Assembly: GCA_934663775.1 (NCBI GenBank)
Contig: CAKUKU010000010.1
Coordinates: 1-64,000, forward strand
Length of the DNA: 64,000 bases
Direction of reading: 5' to 3'
From: an uncultured Ellagibacter sp.
GTDB taxonomy: Bacteria; Actinomycetota; Coriobacteriia; Coriobacteriales; Eggerthellaceae
In this document: positions 1 to 9,484 of the stretch, piece by piece
Numbering within the stretch: the first letter of the stretch is position 1
How the letters are laid out: every line of letters begins with the position of its first letter
Notes under the pieces: model-generated
What the model was told of the DNA's origin: nothing
Seen by the model: only the letters and a program-made list of their open reading frames with translations
The model's database searches: none
Position numbers and translations under genes: made by a program

Positions 1-122
1 CGCCATGCCGGCGGGGGCCCCGCACGCGTTCCTATCCGTTTCCTCAGTATCCGGTTTTCAAGGTTCCCGGGGGCCTTTCGGCTCCCGTCGGCCGCTTCCT
101 TCCGTCCGCGGCGCAAGGAGAT
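1..122 (-). other. leader of an rRNA operon, cut by the window edge
   Basis: Read on the minus strand, this stretch follows a near-consensus promoter and contains GGAACCTTGAAAACCGGATA, which resembles the conserved block found in rRNA leaders and in spacers next to 16S/23S genes. No open frame here looks like a protein. The rRNA genes themselves would lie to the left of base 1. Identification as rRNA rather than another stable RNA is inference. Confidence 0.6.
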
Positions 123-175
123 ATATTACGCGTCCCCGCATTCGGTGTCAAGAACTTTTTTCAAAAAGTTTTGAA
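123..175 (-). promoter_or_regulatory. strong stable-RNA (rRNA) promoter
   Basis: On the minus strand, TTGACA (146-151) is followed by a 17-base spacer and TAATAT (123-128). Directly upstream sits an A/T palindrome, AACTTTTTTCAAAAAGTT, in the position of an UP element. The same upstream sequence recurs at the tRNA-Ala promoter at 34116-34165. The strength and the target (leader to the left) point to an rRNA operon. Confidence 0.75.
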
Positions 176-229
176 CTTGTGCGGAACACGCTTTCTTCTG
201 CCAAGGATTGAAATCTTTGATAGAAGAAG

Positions 230-252
230 CCCACGCTCTCCTCGAACGCGGG
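230..252 (-). terminator. rho-independent terminator after tyrS
   Basis: The minus-strand RNA forms a 9-bp stem (CCCGCGTTC with GAGCGTGGG, two wobble pairs, loop GAGGA) followed by a pyrimidine-rich CTTCTTC tail. It lies about 40 bases past the tyrS stop and before the rRNA promoter. Confidence 0.6.
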
Positions 253-294
253 TTTCTTAGTATAGCTATTTGGTTTTACGGACGCAAGACTTTT

Positions 295-1506
295 TTACAC
301 GAGCTTGATGAATTTACGTTTGCCCACTTGGAGCACGCAATCCTTCAACTTCTCGGGCTCAACGTTGTATGCCTTAGGTTCAACCGCGTCACCGTTGAGT
401 TTCACACCACCGCCATCGATGAGACGACGCGCTTCCCCGACGCTCTGCGCCAGGCCGGCATCGTGGATAATCTTCGCGAGATATACGAGCCCCTCGTCGT
501 TAGGCGTGAGATCGGGCGAGAACTCGGCGATGTCGTCGGGGACGTCATGCTTCTTGAACACGAGGTCGAACTGTTCCTCGGCAGCATGGGCCTGCTCCTC
601 GTCGTAGTAAGCGGCGACGATGTTGCGGGCAAGAGCGCGCTTTACCTTATTAGGATGGAGCTCGTCGTTAGCCAAGCCCTTCTCGATTGCGTCGATTTCC
701 GCGACGGATTCCGTCGATGCCAGGCGATAGTACTTCACCATGAGTTCATCGGGGATGGACATGACCTTGCCGAACATGTCTGCCGGCTCGTCGGTGAGGC
801 CGATGTAGTTGCCGTAGCTCTTCGACATCTTCTTCACGCCGTCGGTGCCCTCGAGCAGCGGAAGCGTCAGGCATACCTGCGGCTCCATACCGAGCTTCTC
901 CATAAGCTCGCGGCCAGCAAGCAGATTAAAGAGCTGGTCGGTGCCGCCAAGCTCGACGTCGGCCTTGATGACGACCGAGTCGTACGCCTGCATGACCGGG
1001 TACATGAACTCGTGGAGGCTGATAGGCAGGTTCGAGGTATAACGATTATGGAAGTCATCGCGCTCGAGAATGCGGGCAACCGTGAACTGCGCCATGAGCT
1101 TCAAGAGCTCTTCCATGTTGAGCGACAAGATCCACTCGGAGTTGTAGCGAAGCGTCGTCTTTTCCGGGTCGAGGATTTTGAACGCCTGGTTGACGTAGGT
1201 CTCCGCGTTCACCTTGATCTGCTCGCGCGTGAGCTGCGGGCGCGTGGTGTTGCGGCCGGACGGATCGCCGATGAGCGCCGTGCCGTCGCCGATGATGAGC
1301 GTGACCTCGTGACCAAGGTCCTGGAACTGGCGCAGCTTGCGCAGCGGAACGGCATGGCCGATGTGGATGTCGGGGGCCGTCGGGTCGACGCCGAGCTTGA
1401 TGTTGAGCGGCTTGCCGCGCTTGAGCTTTTCGAGCAGCGCGCTTTCCGGCACGATTTGAGCCGCGCCGGAGGAGATGATGTGAAGTTGTTCTTCAGGTGT
1501 GAGCAT
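295..1506 (-). CDS. tyrS: tyrosyl-tRNA synthetase
   Basis: Charges tRNA-Tyr with tyrosine in the cytoplasm, a class I aminoacyl-tRNA synthetase. The 403-residue product shows the ATP-binding HIGH signature at residues 48-51, the KMSKS loop in the middle (KMSKSYGN), and a C-terminal S4-type RNA-binding segment (EARRLIDGGGVKLNG). The length matches the TyrZ-like bacterial branch. The ATG at 1506 is chosen because AGAAGGA lies just upstream; longer in-frame extensions have no family similarity. It lies 71 bases downstream of the U32 gene on the same strand and is followed by a terminator. No T-box leader fits in the short upstream gap. Confidence 0.95.
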   Translation of the reverse strand: MLTPEEQLHIISSGAAQIVPESALLEKLKRGKPLNIKLGVDPTAPDIHIGHAVPLRKLRQFQDLGHEVTLIIGDGTALIGDPSGRNTTRPQLTREQIKVNAETYVNQAFKILDPEKTTLRYNSEWILSLNMEELLKLMAQFTVARILERDDFHNRYTSNLPISLHEFMYPVMQAYDSVVIKADVELGGTDQLFNLLAGRELMEKLGMEPQVCLTLPLLEGTDGVKKMSKSYGNYIGLTDEPADMFGKVMSIPDELMVKYYRLASTESVAEIDAIEKGLANDELHPNKVKRALARNIVAAYYDEEQAHAAEEQFDLVFKKHDVPDDIAEFSPDLTPNDEGLVYLAKIIHDAGLAQSVGEARRLIDGGGVKLNGDAVEPKAYNVEPEKLKDCVLQVGKRKFIKLV

Positions 1507-1577
1507 CGAGATGTCCTTCTTAACCAACGAGTGTTGCGCATGCGATTTTACCACACGGACCGCATACGCCTTGAATC

Positions 1578-4040
1578 CTACTGAACGCCGCGGAACAAAT
1601 GGCCGGTGGTCGCGCTCGCGATTTTGGCAAGGGGGTTGCCGTCCGACTGCGCGTTGCGCAGCGCCCGAATCGCGCGCCCCACGGCCTGCGCCGCCTGCTC
1701 GCCGTTCATGAGCGTTGTGTCGACCATAAACGACGTGACGCCCGCGGCCATAAGATCGGGCAGCGAGGGCGCAAGGTCGAGGTCCACGCTGTTGTAAAGA
1801 TGACTGCGGCCGAGCGCGTCGGTGACGACGGGGAACTCGTAGCCCTTGCGGTCCTTCAGATAGTGCGGGCTGCGACGGCGGCGACAGTTCGCGCAATCCT
1901 CGTTGCAGGGGCCCTGACTCATGAGCAGGCAATGCTCTGTGATCATGAGCTCCTGCGCACCAGAGATGAAAATGCCCAGTTCAACGGGTGTGTCGCGAGA
2001 AAGACTGCGAATCTGGTCGAGCGAGAGCTCGGGCGAGAGCCACACGCGAGTGGCGCCTTTGCGAACGACCTCGTCGAGCGCAAGCCTGTTGGTGACGGGC
2101 AGGTGCGGGCCGACTTCAAAGGGAACGCCCATGTCGGCTGCCATCTGCATGGCACCGAGGCTTTCCACGAAGACCGGACGGCCCGACTTCACGTATTGCC
2201 ACGGATCGAAGTCGAGCTTCGCCTCGCGCGAGAGGCCGACTTCGTCGTGATCGACTGTGGGCATGGCGAGCATGCACTGCTTGGGATAGCCCGCCTGCTC
2301 GACCGTGGCACTGAGCTGACCCGCGACGGCGGCTTCGCCGCGCCCGTAGTTCAATGCCGGCACGTAGATGAGATGTGCACCCGTGCGCTTGGCCGCCCGC
2401 GCACACACGGGGTTTGTCGCCCATGCTCCGATGCGCGCGCCGCTCGGACGCGCGGCGGGAAGCTCCTCGCGCTCCTCGGTGCGGGGAAGGCGGCGGGCAT
2501 GATAGGCGGCGAGCGCGTTTTCCGTCAGATTGTCGAGCGCCTCTGCGCGAACGTGATGCAGCTGCGAGAAGCCGATGCCTGCACCCTCGTCGAGCTCGAC
2601 GTCGAGATGCGCGAGCACATACGGAGTCGAGCCCAAGCGGTCGATATGCGCGCGGACGTCCTGCTCGGTGACCGCCTTCGTGCGCGCAGGTTCGACCTCA
2701 GGCCCACATGCCGTACCGCTGACCTGGGAAAAATCGCCACGAGACGAGTCGGCGAACGAGAAGAAGACCTCGAGCGGCTCGCCAATGCGCATGCGGACAG
2801 AGCCCGTCACCTCCACGCGCGGCTCGAGCGGCTCGTCGGCGAAGGCGTCCTGCGCGCTGCGGACGCGGAAGACGCGGTCGCCCGCGCGCACGCCCCGCAC
2901 CCGCGCGTCGAGCGCAACCTTCGCGCGCCCCTTCTTGTCGAAGTCGAGATCGCCCACCGTCTGCGCGGCATGGCCCTTCCCCGTCCAGAACTCGAGGACG
3001 TCGCCTGGATAGAGATCCCGCTCGGCGGATACGACAGCGACGCCGCCGCGCACCTCGGCCACGCGGCCGATAAAGGCGCCGCGATTGTTCGGACGCTGAT
3101 AGCTCATAATGTCGTTGCCTCGCTGGCCTTCGAGGTAGGCTGTGGTGAAGCCGCGCGAGAACGCCTCCTCGAGCGCGCGGCGCTCGTCGGCAGTCGGGCG
3201 CGCAGATAGGATGACGCCATCCTCGGCGTACACGCGGTCGAGCACGCGGCGATACACCGACACGACCGACGACACGTAGTCGGCGGACTTCATGCGACCC
3301 TCGATCTTAAGCGACGCCACGCCGGCGCGCGCCAAGTCGGAAAGCAGATCGGCCGAGCAGAGGTCCTTCGGAGAAAGCAGATGCTCACCCGGCGCCGACA
3401 GCGGATTGCGCTGCGCGGCATTGTGCAGCTCGTAGGGCAGACGGCACGCCTGCGCGCACAGGCCGCGGTTGGCGGAGCGGCCGCCGATCATGGAGGACAT
3501 GAGGCACTGGCCGGAGTAGCAGATGCACAGCGCACCATGGCCGAACGCCTCGACCTCGACGCCTTCTTCCGCGCCCACCTGGGCAAGATGCGCGATTTCC
3601 TCCACGGACAGTTCGCGCGCGAGCGTGACGCGTTTGGCGCCCATGCGGGCGGCGGCGCGGATGCCGGCAGCATTGCACGTGTTCATCTGCGTGGAGATGT
3701 GGATGCGGATGTCGGGAAGTGCGCGGGCGATCTCACTCGCAAGACCGATGTCTTGGATGATGAGTGCATCGGCGCCCGCGCGCCACGCCTGGCGGGCGCA
3801 CTCAAGGGCTTGCCCCACCTCACCCGGCAGCACGACGATGTTCAACGTGACGTAGACCTTCACGCCGCGTAGATGCGCGTAGTCGCATGCCTCCTTGAGC
3901 GTGGCGATGGTGAAATTGTCGGCACCGCGGCGCGCGTTGAACGCCTCGAGGCCGAGATAGACGGCATCCGCACCCGCGCGCACGGCAGCATGTAGCGCGC
4001 TCGCGTTTCCGGCGGGCGCCAAAAGCTCCATTTTCCCCAT
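1578..4040 (-). CDS. U32 family protein, long form with DUF3656-like middle (RNA hydroxylation type)
   Basis: The 820-residue protein begins MGKMELLAPAGN, the hallmark start of the U32 family, and carries the Cys-rich signature ICYSGQCLMSS followed by GGRSANRGLCAQACR. A second Cys cluster (CLLMSQGPCNEDCANC) lies near the C-terminus. The long two-part architecture resembles RlhA, which with prephenate-derived chemistry hydroxylates 23S rRNA in E. coli; the related TrhP proteins act on tRNA wobble uridine. Classification as a peptidase is historical. The start is placed at an ATG preceded by GAGGAGA. It is divergent from the PBP gene by 61 bases and upstream of tyrS. A second, shorter U32 gene lies at 36422-37681. 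The exact RNA target cannot be read from sequence. Confidence 0.85.
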   Translation of the reverse strand: MGKMELLAPAGNASALHAAVRAGADAVYLGLEAFNARRGADNFTIATLKEACDYAHLRGVKVYVTLNIVVLPGEVGQALECARQAWRAGADALIIQDIGLASEIARALPDIRIHISTQMNTCNAAGIRAAARMGAKRVTLARELSVEEIAHLAQVGAEEGVEVEAFGHGALCICYSGQCLMSSMIGGRSANRGLCAQACRLPYELHNAAQRNPLSAPGEHLLSPKDLCSADLLSDLARAGVASLKIEGRMKSADYVSSVVSVYRRVLDRVYAEDGVILSARPTADERRALEEAFSRGFTTAYLEGQRGNDIMSYQRPNNRGAFIGRVAEVRGGVAVVSAERDLYPGDVLEFWTGKGHAAQTVGDLDFDKKGRAKVALDARVRGVRAGDRVFRVRSAQDAFADEPLEPRVEVTGSVRMRIGEPLEVFFSFADSSRGDFSQVSGTACGPEVEPARTKAVTEQDVRAHIDRLGSTPYVLAHLDVELDEGAGIGFSQLHHVRAEALDNLTENALAAYHARRLPRTEEREELPAARPSGARIGAWATNPVCARAAKRTGAHLIYVPALNYGRGEAAVAGQLSATVEQAGYPKQCMLAMPTVDHDEVGLSREAKLDFDPWQYVKSGRPVFVESLGAMQMAADMGVPFEVGPHLPVTNRLALDEVVRKGATRVWLSPELSLDQIRSLSRDTPVELGIFISGAQELMITEHCLLMSQGPCNEDCANCRRRRSPHYLKDRKGYEFPVVTDALGRSHLYNSVDLDLAPSLPDLMAAGVTSFMVDTTLMNGEQAAQAVGRAIRALRNAQSDGNPLAKIASATTGHLFRGVQ

Positions 4041-4101
4041 AAGGTAGGTGTCTCCTCGTCTGAAAGACCTGATGGTTGGTTCATGGTAGTATAGACGAAT
4101 C

Positions 4102-6360
4102 ATGAGAGTGCGGAGAAAACACCGTGAAATGCGCACCCATGCTCCGGCGTGGGGTCTTCTCGTTGCGGCCTTCTCGCTCGCGATCGTCGTGGGCCTCGGG
4201 GCGCTCGGCGTGGGGCGCGCGATGGATTCGTGGATGGGCGATCTGCCCGACGTGCACGACCCGAACGCCTTTACCTACAGCGACAAGACGCGCATCTACG
4301 CCAACGACCGAACTACCCTTTTGGCGGAATTCTTTCTGCAAGACCAAGAGCCCGTCGAGAAGTCCCAGGTGAGCGACTATGTTTTGCGCGGAACCGTCGC
4401 GACGGAGGACACGCGATTCTTCGAACACGGAGGCGTCGATTACTACGGGATCGCCCGTGCGCTCGTGAACAACTTGCGCGGCGGCAGCCTCGAGGGCGCG
4501 TCGACCATCACCCAGCAGCTCGCGCGCAACACGCTTCTTTCTTCGGAGGCCAACGACATCTCGTTTCGGCGCAAGGTGCGTGAAGCCGAGCTCGCCATCG
4601 AAATGGAGCAGGCGTACTCCAAAGACGACATTCTGATGATGTATTTGAACACAATCAACTACGGGTCTGGATGCTACGGAATCGAGGCGGCGGCGCGGCA
4701 CTACTATTCCAAGCACGCGAACGAGCTTACCGTCGCGCAGGCGGCGACGCTCGTGGGCATCCCGCAGTCGCCGACGTACAACAACCCCGAGATATATCCC
4801 GAGAACTGCACGAAGCGCCGCAACGTCGTGCTCGACCGCATGCTCACAGGCGGCGTGATCACGGCCGAAGAGCACGACGCCGCCTCGCACGAGGAGCTCG
4901 CACTTGACGTGGAGAGCGTGGCCGAAGACGGCATCTACGCCTTCCCGTACTTCACAAGCTACGTGAGGCAACTTCTTTTGAGTGAACTGTCGTACGAAGA
5001 GGTCTTCGACGGGGGACTTACGGTATACACCACGATCGACCCGACGCTGCAGGGCTATGCCGAGGATGCGGCGAGCGCGGTGTATGACGAGATGGCGAAA
5101 ACGGGCGATGGGGACGTGAGCCTTTCGATGACGTGCATCGACCCGAACACCGGCTACGTACTCGCGATGATCGGCGGCAGGGATTGGTCGCAAAGCCAGT
5201 TCAACCTGGCGACGAGCGCGTCAGGGCGTCAGGCGGGGTCGTCGTTCAAGGCGTTCACGCTGGCGGCCGCCATCGAGCAGGGCATAAGCCCGCACACGGC
5301 CATCGACTGCTCAACGGGCTTTGAAAACGCCGCGTGGAGCGAACCCGTCACCAACTATGGCGGCGCGAACTACGGGTATCTCTCCATTGAGCGCATGACC
5401 TGGGTTTCCGCCAACACCGGCTTCGCGCGGCTCGTCACCGACCCCGACGGCGTGACGCCCCAGAGCCTTCTCGATATGGCGGCACGTCTCGGCGTTTCGG
5501 GCGATGCGCAATACGGATACGGCGCCTACCCCGCGCTCACGCTCGGCGCCGCGCAAACGAACACGCTGCGCATGGCAAGCGCATACGGCGCCTTCGCGGC
5601 AGGGGGCATCCGCCACGCCGACACATGCATCACGCAAGTGGTGGCGCGCGACGGCTCGACGATCATCGACAACGCGAGCGTCCCGGGCGAGCAGGTGCTC
5701 TCCCCCGAGGTGGCGGCAGAGGTGACAAACGTGCTGCGCGGCGTGGTCACGCAGGGGACGGGGCGTGAGTCGGCGCTGCCATCAGGCCAGGTGAGCGCAG
5801 GAAAAACAGGCACGTCGCAGGAACATCGCGACCTGTGGTTCTGTGGATACACCCCGCAGCTTTCCTGCGCGGTATGGGCGGGCGCCGCGCAGGAACGGGA
5901 AATGTGGGAAGCGCCTTGGTGCAAGGACGCTTGGAGGCTGTTCATGGAACGCGCGCTCGAAGGGCGCGAGAAGGCCGACTTCCCCACCGCCGCCGAGCCG
6001 AAATACGACAATCCCTTCAACGAGAAGCAGGCGTCGTTTGGCGAAGACGCCGCGAAGGACGTCATCGCGCAGCTTTCGGGCGCGAGCCTGGCGGATGTGC
6101 AAGCGGCGCTGGGAAACGATCTTTCCGTGATTGAGACGTTTAGCGCCGACGTTCCCGCAGGGTCGGTGACGAGAATCGAGTACGCGAGCGGGAAGTACAT
6201 CGCCTACGTGTCGAAGGGCCCCGACCCGAATGCGGGCGCTCATCGCGGGGGCACGGCGGGCGATGCCGAGGGCGGCGAAACGAACGGCATTCCGTCGCAC
6301 CCCGAAGCCGACGGCGGTGGCACAGCTCCCCAAAACACCGAAGGCGGCGGCACTGCATGA
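4102..6360 (+). CDS. class A penicillin-binding protein (bifunctional glycosyltransferase/transpeptidase)
   Basis: Builds and cross-links peptidoglycan at the outer face of the membrane. The 752-residue protein has an N-terminal membrane anchor (about residues 13-40), a GT51 domain with EDTRFFEHGG and GASTITQQLARN, and a transpeptidase domain with the SSFK nucleophile motif, SAN and KTGT. The tail is Gly/Ala/Thr-rich. Start: 4102 has no clear ribosome site, and a TATAGA -10-like box sits about 10 bases upstream, so the message could be nearly leaderless; an in-frame ATG at 4129 has GGAGA 12 bases upstream and is an alternative. It is a paralogue of the PBP at 7051-9276, sharing long blocks such as YLNTINYGSG and GIPQSPTYNNP. 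Confidence 0.93.
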   Translation: MRVRRKHREMRTHAPAWGLLVAAFSLAIVVGLGALGVGRAMDSWMGDLPDVHDPNAFTYSDKTRIYANDRTTLLAEFFLQDQEPVEKSQVSDYVLRGTVATEDTRFFEHGGVDYYGIARALVNNLRGGSLEGASTITQQLARNTLLSSEANDISFRRKVREAELAIEMEQAYSKDDILMMYLNTINYGSGCYGIEAAARHYYSKHANELTVAQAATLVGIPQSPTYNNPEIYPENCTKRRNVVLDRMLTGGVITAEEHDAASHEELALDVESVAEDGIYAFPYFTSYVRQLLLSELSYEEVFDGGLTVYTTIDPTLQGYAEDAASAVYDEMAKTGDGDVSLSMTCIDPNTGYVLAMIGGRDWSQSQFNLATSASGRQAGSSFKAFTLAAAIEQGISPHTAIDCSTGFENAAWSEPVTNYGGANYGYLSIERMTWVSANTGFARLVTDPDGVTPQSLLDMAARLGVSGDAQYGYGAYPALTLGAAQTNTLRMASAYGAFAAGGIRHADTCITQVVARDGSTIIDNASVPGEQVLSPEVAAEVTNVLRGVVTQGTGRESALPSGQVSAGKTGTSQEHRDLWFCGYTPQLSCAVWAGAAQEREMWEAPWCKDAWRLFMERALEGREKADFPTAAEPKYDNPFNEKQASFGEDAAKDVIAQLSGASLADVQAALGNDLSVIETFSADVPAGSVTRIEYASGKYIAYVSKGPDPNAGAHRGGTAGDAEGGETNGIPSHPEADGGGTAPQNTEGGGTA

Positions 6361-6377
6361 TGCAGGCCGCCGCCTTC
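6340..6377 (+). terminator. terminator overlapping the PBP stop codon
   Basis: GAAGGCGGCGG (6340-6350) pairs perfectly with CCGCCGCCTTC (6367-6377), an 11-bp GC stem. The last codons and the stop of the upstream PBP lie inside the loop side, so the hairpin forms as the gene ends. Only a short T-rich stretch follows. Confidence 0.55.
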
Positions 6378-6480
6378 CGATGATCTTTCAAGCCCCCACC
6401 CCGCCGGCGCTGTCACCGAAGGTAGGGCGTTGCGCTGCCGGGATTGTGCGAGCCGAGCGTCAGCAAAGCCGTTCACACCG

Positions 6481-6987
6481 TTAGTTCTTGCCAGCCGCCG
6501 CTTCGTCGGCCGCCTTCAGCTTGTCGATACCCGCATTGTAAGCGTCCTGAATTTCCTGCAGACGAGAATCGTACGTGGACCAATCGAACGGCTGCGCCGC
6601 CGTGGCGCTGTCGATGTCGGTGTAGAGCTGGATATAGGAGTTGAGCGCGTCCTTCAGGCTGTTCGCGCCGTCGACATAGCCGGTCGCGACGTCCTTCAGC
6701 GGCTCGGGCGCTTCAAGGGAAGACAGGTCGTCGAGCACCTTGAACGCGTTGTCCGCCTGGGTACGCATGGTAACCACGTCGCCGCGTGAAACGGCATCGA
6801 CGAAATCAGAGAGGCGGGAATCGAGGTCGTCCATCTTCTGGTTGACCTGCGTCATGTACTCGCGATTTTCCGATTGCTGGTCGTTTGCCTGATTGGCCGC
6901 CTGCTGCATGCAGCCAGAAAGCGCAACAGCGAGCATTGCGCTCACGCAAACGGCGGCAAGCGCGCGGATGAATGAAGATCGGGTCAT
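6481..6987 (-). CDS. small predicted lipoprotein, unknown function
   Basis: 168 residues. An N-terminal signal (RSSFIRAL then a hydrophobic run) ends in a lipobox LSGC with Cys26, so the mature protein is probably lipid-anchored on the outer face of the membrane. The rest is mostly helical and acidic, with repeated short segments (DLDSRLSDF, LQEIQDAYNAG) typical of coiled helical bundles. ATG 6987 is preferred over 6999 because GGGAG lies 5 bases upstream of it and overlaps the earlier ATG. It lies between two class A PBP genes and is co-directional with the second one, 64 bases away, so a cell-envelope role is plausible. No known family is recognised. Confidence 0.75.
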   Translation of the reverse strand: MTRSSFIRALAAVCVSAMLAVALSGCMQQAANQANDQQSENREYMTQVNQKMDDLDSRLSDFVDAVSRGDVVTMRTQADNAFKVLDDLSSLEAPEPLKDVATGYVDGANSLKDALNSYIQLYTDIDSATAAQPFDWSTYDSRLQEIQDAYNAGIDKLKAADEAAAGKN

Positions 6988-7050
6988 GTGTTCTCCCATC
7001 GATGCGCGACGGGGGGACCCGCCGCGCGATTGTACGAATCGTGCAAAACT

Positions 7051-9276
7051 CTACTCTATCGGAACCGGCTCAGTGGTTCCACCGGAACCCCCGCCGGAGC
7101 CACCTCCGGAATCGCCGCCGGTCGTGCCACCTCCGGAATCGCCACCACCTGTGCCGCCAGTCGTGCCTCCGCCGGAATCTCCGCCGATGCCCCCAGTGCC
7201 ACCGGTCGTGCCGTTACCGCCGTCACCTGTGGTGCCTTGATGGTTCCCCGTGCCGGTCCCGTTTCCGCTCGTTGAATCCCCGTCGGTCTTCTTATCCTTG
7301 TCCTTGCCCTCATCGTCTTCCGAGCTGTAGTAGCCGCCGATGTGGTACGTGGTGTCCTCAAAGTTGGTCTTGTACTGAGGATCGCCCGCCTTCGGGAAAT
7401 CCTCGGTCGGCTTGCCCTTGAGAACAACGTTCATGAAGTCGGGGAACGTGCTCGCCGCCGACATGCCGCTCGGCACGCGCTGGGCGTGGCTGTAATCGCT
7501 GCGGTCGCCGAACCAGATGGCGACGGAAAGCTGCGGGGTGATACCGCAGAACCAGCTGTCCATGTAGTTCTCGGACGTGCCCGTCTTACCCGCCGAGACC
7601 TGCCCGTTCGAAAGCGCCGCAGCCTGGCCGGTTCCCTTCGTGATAACACCCTTCATGACCTCAGTGGCCGCGTGGGCGACCTCGGCGGAGATGGCACGTG
7701 TGCCCTTCGGTGACGAGTTGTCCACCACGATGGAGCCGTTGCGGTCGACGATGCGTTCGACGCACTCGGGATCATAGTGTGTGCCTCCGTTCGCGATGGT
7801 CGCGTATGCGTTCGCCATCTCAAGCGGCGTCACCGATTCGGAACCGAGCGTGAGCGACCCTGTCGCGGTGAGCGGCGAAGTAATTCCCATGCGCTTGGCG
7901 ACATCGACGACCTTGTCCGGGCCGATCGAGAGGATGAGGCGAGCGAACGCCGTGTTCGACGAGACCGCGAAGGCGTCTGAAATGCTCTTCGTCCCGTAGT
8001 TGGTGTGGTTGATGTTGGCAACTTCCCATCCGGGGAGCTTCGCAGTTGCCGAGGCATCGATCATCGTGTTGGGATCGATACCCTGCTCGATAGCTGCCAC
8101 CAGGGTGAACGTCTTGAACGAAGAACCTGCCTGCCTGCCCGACCCGCCCGTGCCGGTGGCCATGTTGACCTGCGAGGCGTCGTAGTCCTTGCCTCCGACG
8201 AGCGCCTTGATATAGCCGTTGTCGGGGTCGATCGCCACCATGGCGACCTCGTAGTTGCTACCCGCCGCCTGCTCCTTCTTGCGCGCAGCCGCCTCGGCGG
8301 CCTCCTGCATGGAGACGTCAAGCGTGGTGTAGACCTTCAGCCCGCCCTTGAAAAGCTCGTCTTTGGAGTACGCGTACTTGCCGTTGGCGTTGGTCAGCTG
8401 GTCGCGCACGTAGCTCGTGAAGTACGGATACGCCTCGATTCCCGTGGTCGACGGCTCGGTCGGATTGAGCACGAGGGGCTCGGCCTGAGCGGCGTCGTGC
8501 TCTTCCTGAGTGATGACGCCGTTCGAAAGCATGCGATCGAGCACCACGTTGCGGCGCTTCGTGCAGTTCTCGGGGTAATTGATTGGGTTATTGTACGTTG
8601 GTGACTGGGGAATGCCCACAAGCGTCGCCGCCTCCGCAATGGTGAGCTCGCTTGCGTGCTTCGAGAAGTAGCGCTCCGATGCGGCCTCGATGCCGTAAGC
8701 GCCCGAGCCGTAGTTGATCGTGTTCAAGTACATGAGCAGGATATTGTCTTTGGAATACTGCTCCTCAAGCTTGATCGAGATATAGGCCTCGCGAACCTTG
8801 CGCTTGATCGAGATGTCGTCCATCTCCGAAGAGAGAATCGTGTTGCGCACGAACTGCTGCGTGATGGTGGATGCGCCTTCCAGGTCGCCACCCATGAGGT
8901 TGTTCACCAAGGCGCGGCCGATGCCCCACGGGTCGATCGCACCATGGGAGTAGAAGCGCTCGTCCTCCGTAGCAACCGTGCCCTTGAGCACGTAGTCGCT
9001 GATCTCGTTGATCTCGACCGGATCGCGGTTCTCCAGCTGGAATTCGGCGAGCACCGTCTGGCCATCGCTCGCGTACACGACCGTCGGCTGCGCGGTGTTG
9101 TACGCGTCGGCGCTCTCGTAATCAGGGAGATCGGTCAGCCACGACGAGCCGACAGACCAGACGCCCCAGCAAAGCGAGACGATGAACACGAAGATAACCG
9201 CCACGACGGCGATCACCACCGTCGACGGATGCTTCTTCTTGATGTTGGCCCTGCTTTTAATCGCACGTGACGCCAC
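7051..9276 (-). CDS. class A penicillin-binding protein with Gly/Ser/Thr-rich tail
   Basis: 741 residues; same architecture as the PBP at 4102-6360: one membrane helix (TVVIAVVAVIFVFIVSL), a GT51 domain with EDERFYSHGA and GASTITQQF, and a transpeptidase domain with SSFK, SSN and KTGTSEN. It polymerises and cross-links peptidoglycan outside the membrane. The start is the GTG at 9276, which has GAGGAGG at ideal distance; the longer frame to 9363 is not supported. The last 60 or so residues are low complexity, built from GGT and GGDSGGG repeats, probably a flexible wall-spanning tail; the DNA there is correspondingly repetitive (about 7075-7240). The pair of paralogues on opposite strands around a lipoprotein gene suggests an old local duplication. 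Confidence 0.93.
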   Translation of the reverse strand: MASRAIKSRANIKKKHPSTVVIAVVAVIFVFIVSLCWGVWSVGSSWLTDLPDYESADAYNTAQPTVVYASDGQTVLAEFQLENRDPVEINEISDYVLKGTVATEDERFYSHGAIDPWGIGRALVNNLMGGDLEGASTITQQFVRNTILSSEMDDISIKRKVREAYISIKLEEQYSKDNILLMYLNTINYGSGAYGIEAASERYFSKHASELTIAEAATLVGIPQSPTYNNPINYPENCTKRRNVVLDRMLSNGVITQEEHDAAQAEPLVLNPTEPSTTGIEAYPYFTSYVRDQLTNANGKYAYSKDELFKGGLKVYTTLDVSMQEAAEAAARKKEQAAGSNYEVAMVAIDPDNGYIKALVGGKDYDASQVNMATGTGGSGRQAGSSFKTFTLVAAIEQGIDPNTMIDASATAKLPGWEVANINHTNYGTKSISDAFAVSSNTAFARLILSIGPDKVVDVAKRMGITSPLTATGSLTLGSESVTPLEMANAYATIANGGTHYDPECVERIVDRNGSIVVDNSSPKGTRAISAEVAHAATEVMKGVITKGTGQAAALSNGQVSAGKTGTSENYMDSWFCGITPQLSVAIWFGDRSDYSHAQRVPSGMSAASTFPDFMNVVLKGKPTEDFPKAGDPQYKTNFEDTTYHIGGYYSSEDDEGKDKDKKTDGDSTSGNGTGTGNHQGTTGDGGNGTTGGTGGIGGDSGGGTTGGTGGGDSGGGTTGGDSGGGSGGGSGGTTEPVPIE

Positions 9277-9407
9277 GGGCACCTCCTCGTTAGTCCAGGT
9301 TATTGTAGCATCGGCTCGCTTTCCCCTCGAAAGCTCCCCCGTTTTGTCAGCAAATGGGCACAAGAGGTGTCGTTTGGCCCATGACCTGCGCCTCCCCGTA
9401 ATACAGA

Positions 9408-9440
9408 AAGGCAGGGGCCGATTTCTCGAACCCCTGCCTT
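9408..9440 (-). terminator. terminator after argH
   Basis: AAGGCAGGGG and CCCCTGCCTT form a perfect 10-bp stem with a 13-base loop. On the minus strand it is followed by TCTGTATT. It separates argH from the PBP gene downstream. Confidence 0.75.
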
Positions 9441-9484
9441 CGTGATAACGTCGCCGATTAGAGCGACGGAGCCCCGTCAGGATG

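Noticed and set aside
208..1584. Long open frame (458 codons) on the plus strand
   Set aside because: It is the antisense of tyrS; composition follows the codon pattern of the real gene and no ribosome site precedes it.
7075..7240. Repetitive sequence resembling a repeat array
   Set aside because: It encodes the Gly/Ser/Thr tail of the PBP; units are irregular and there are no spacers, so not CRISPR.
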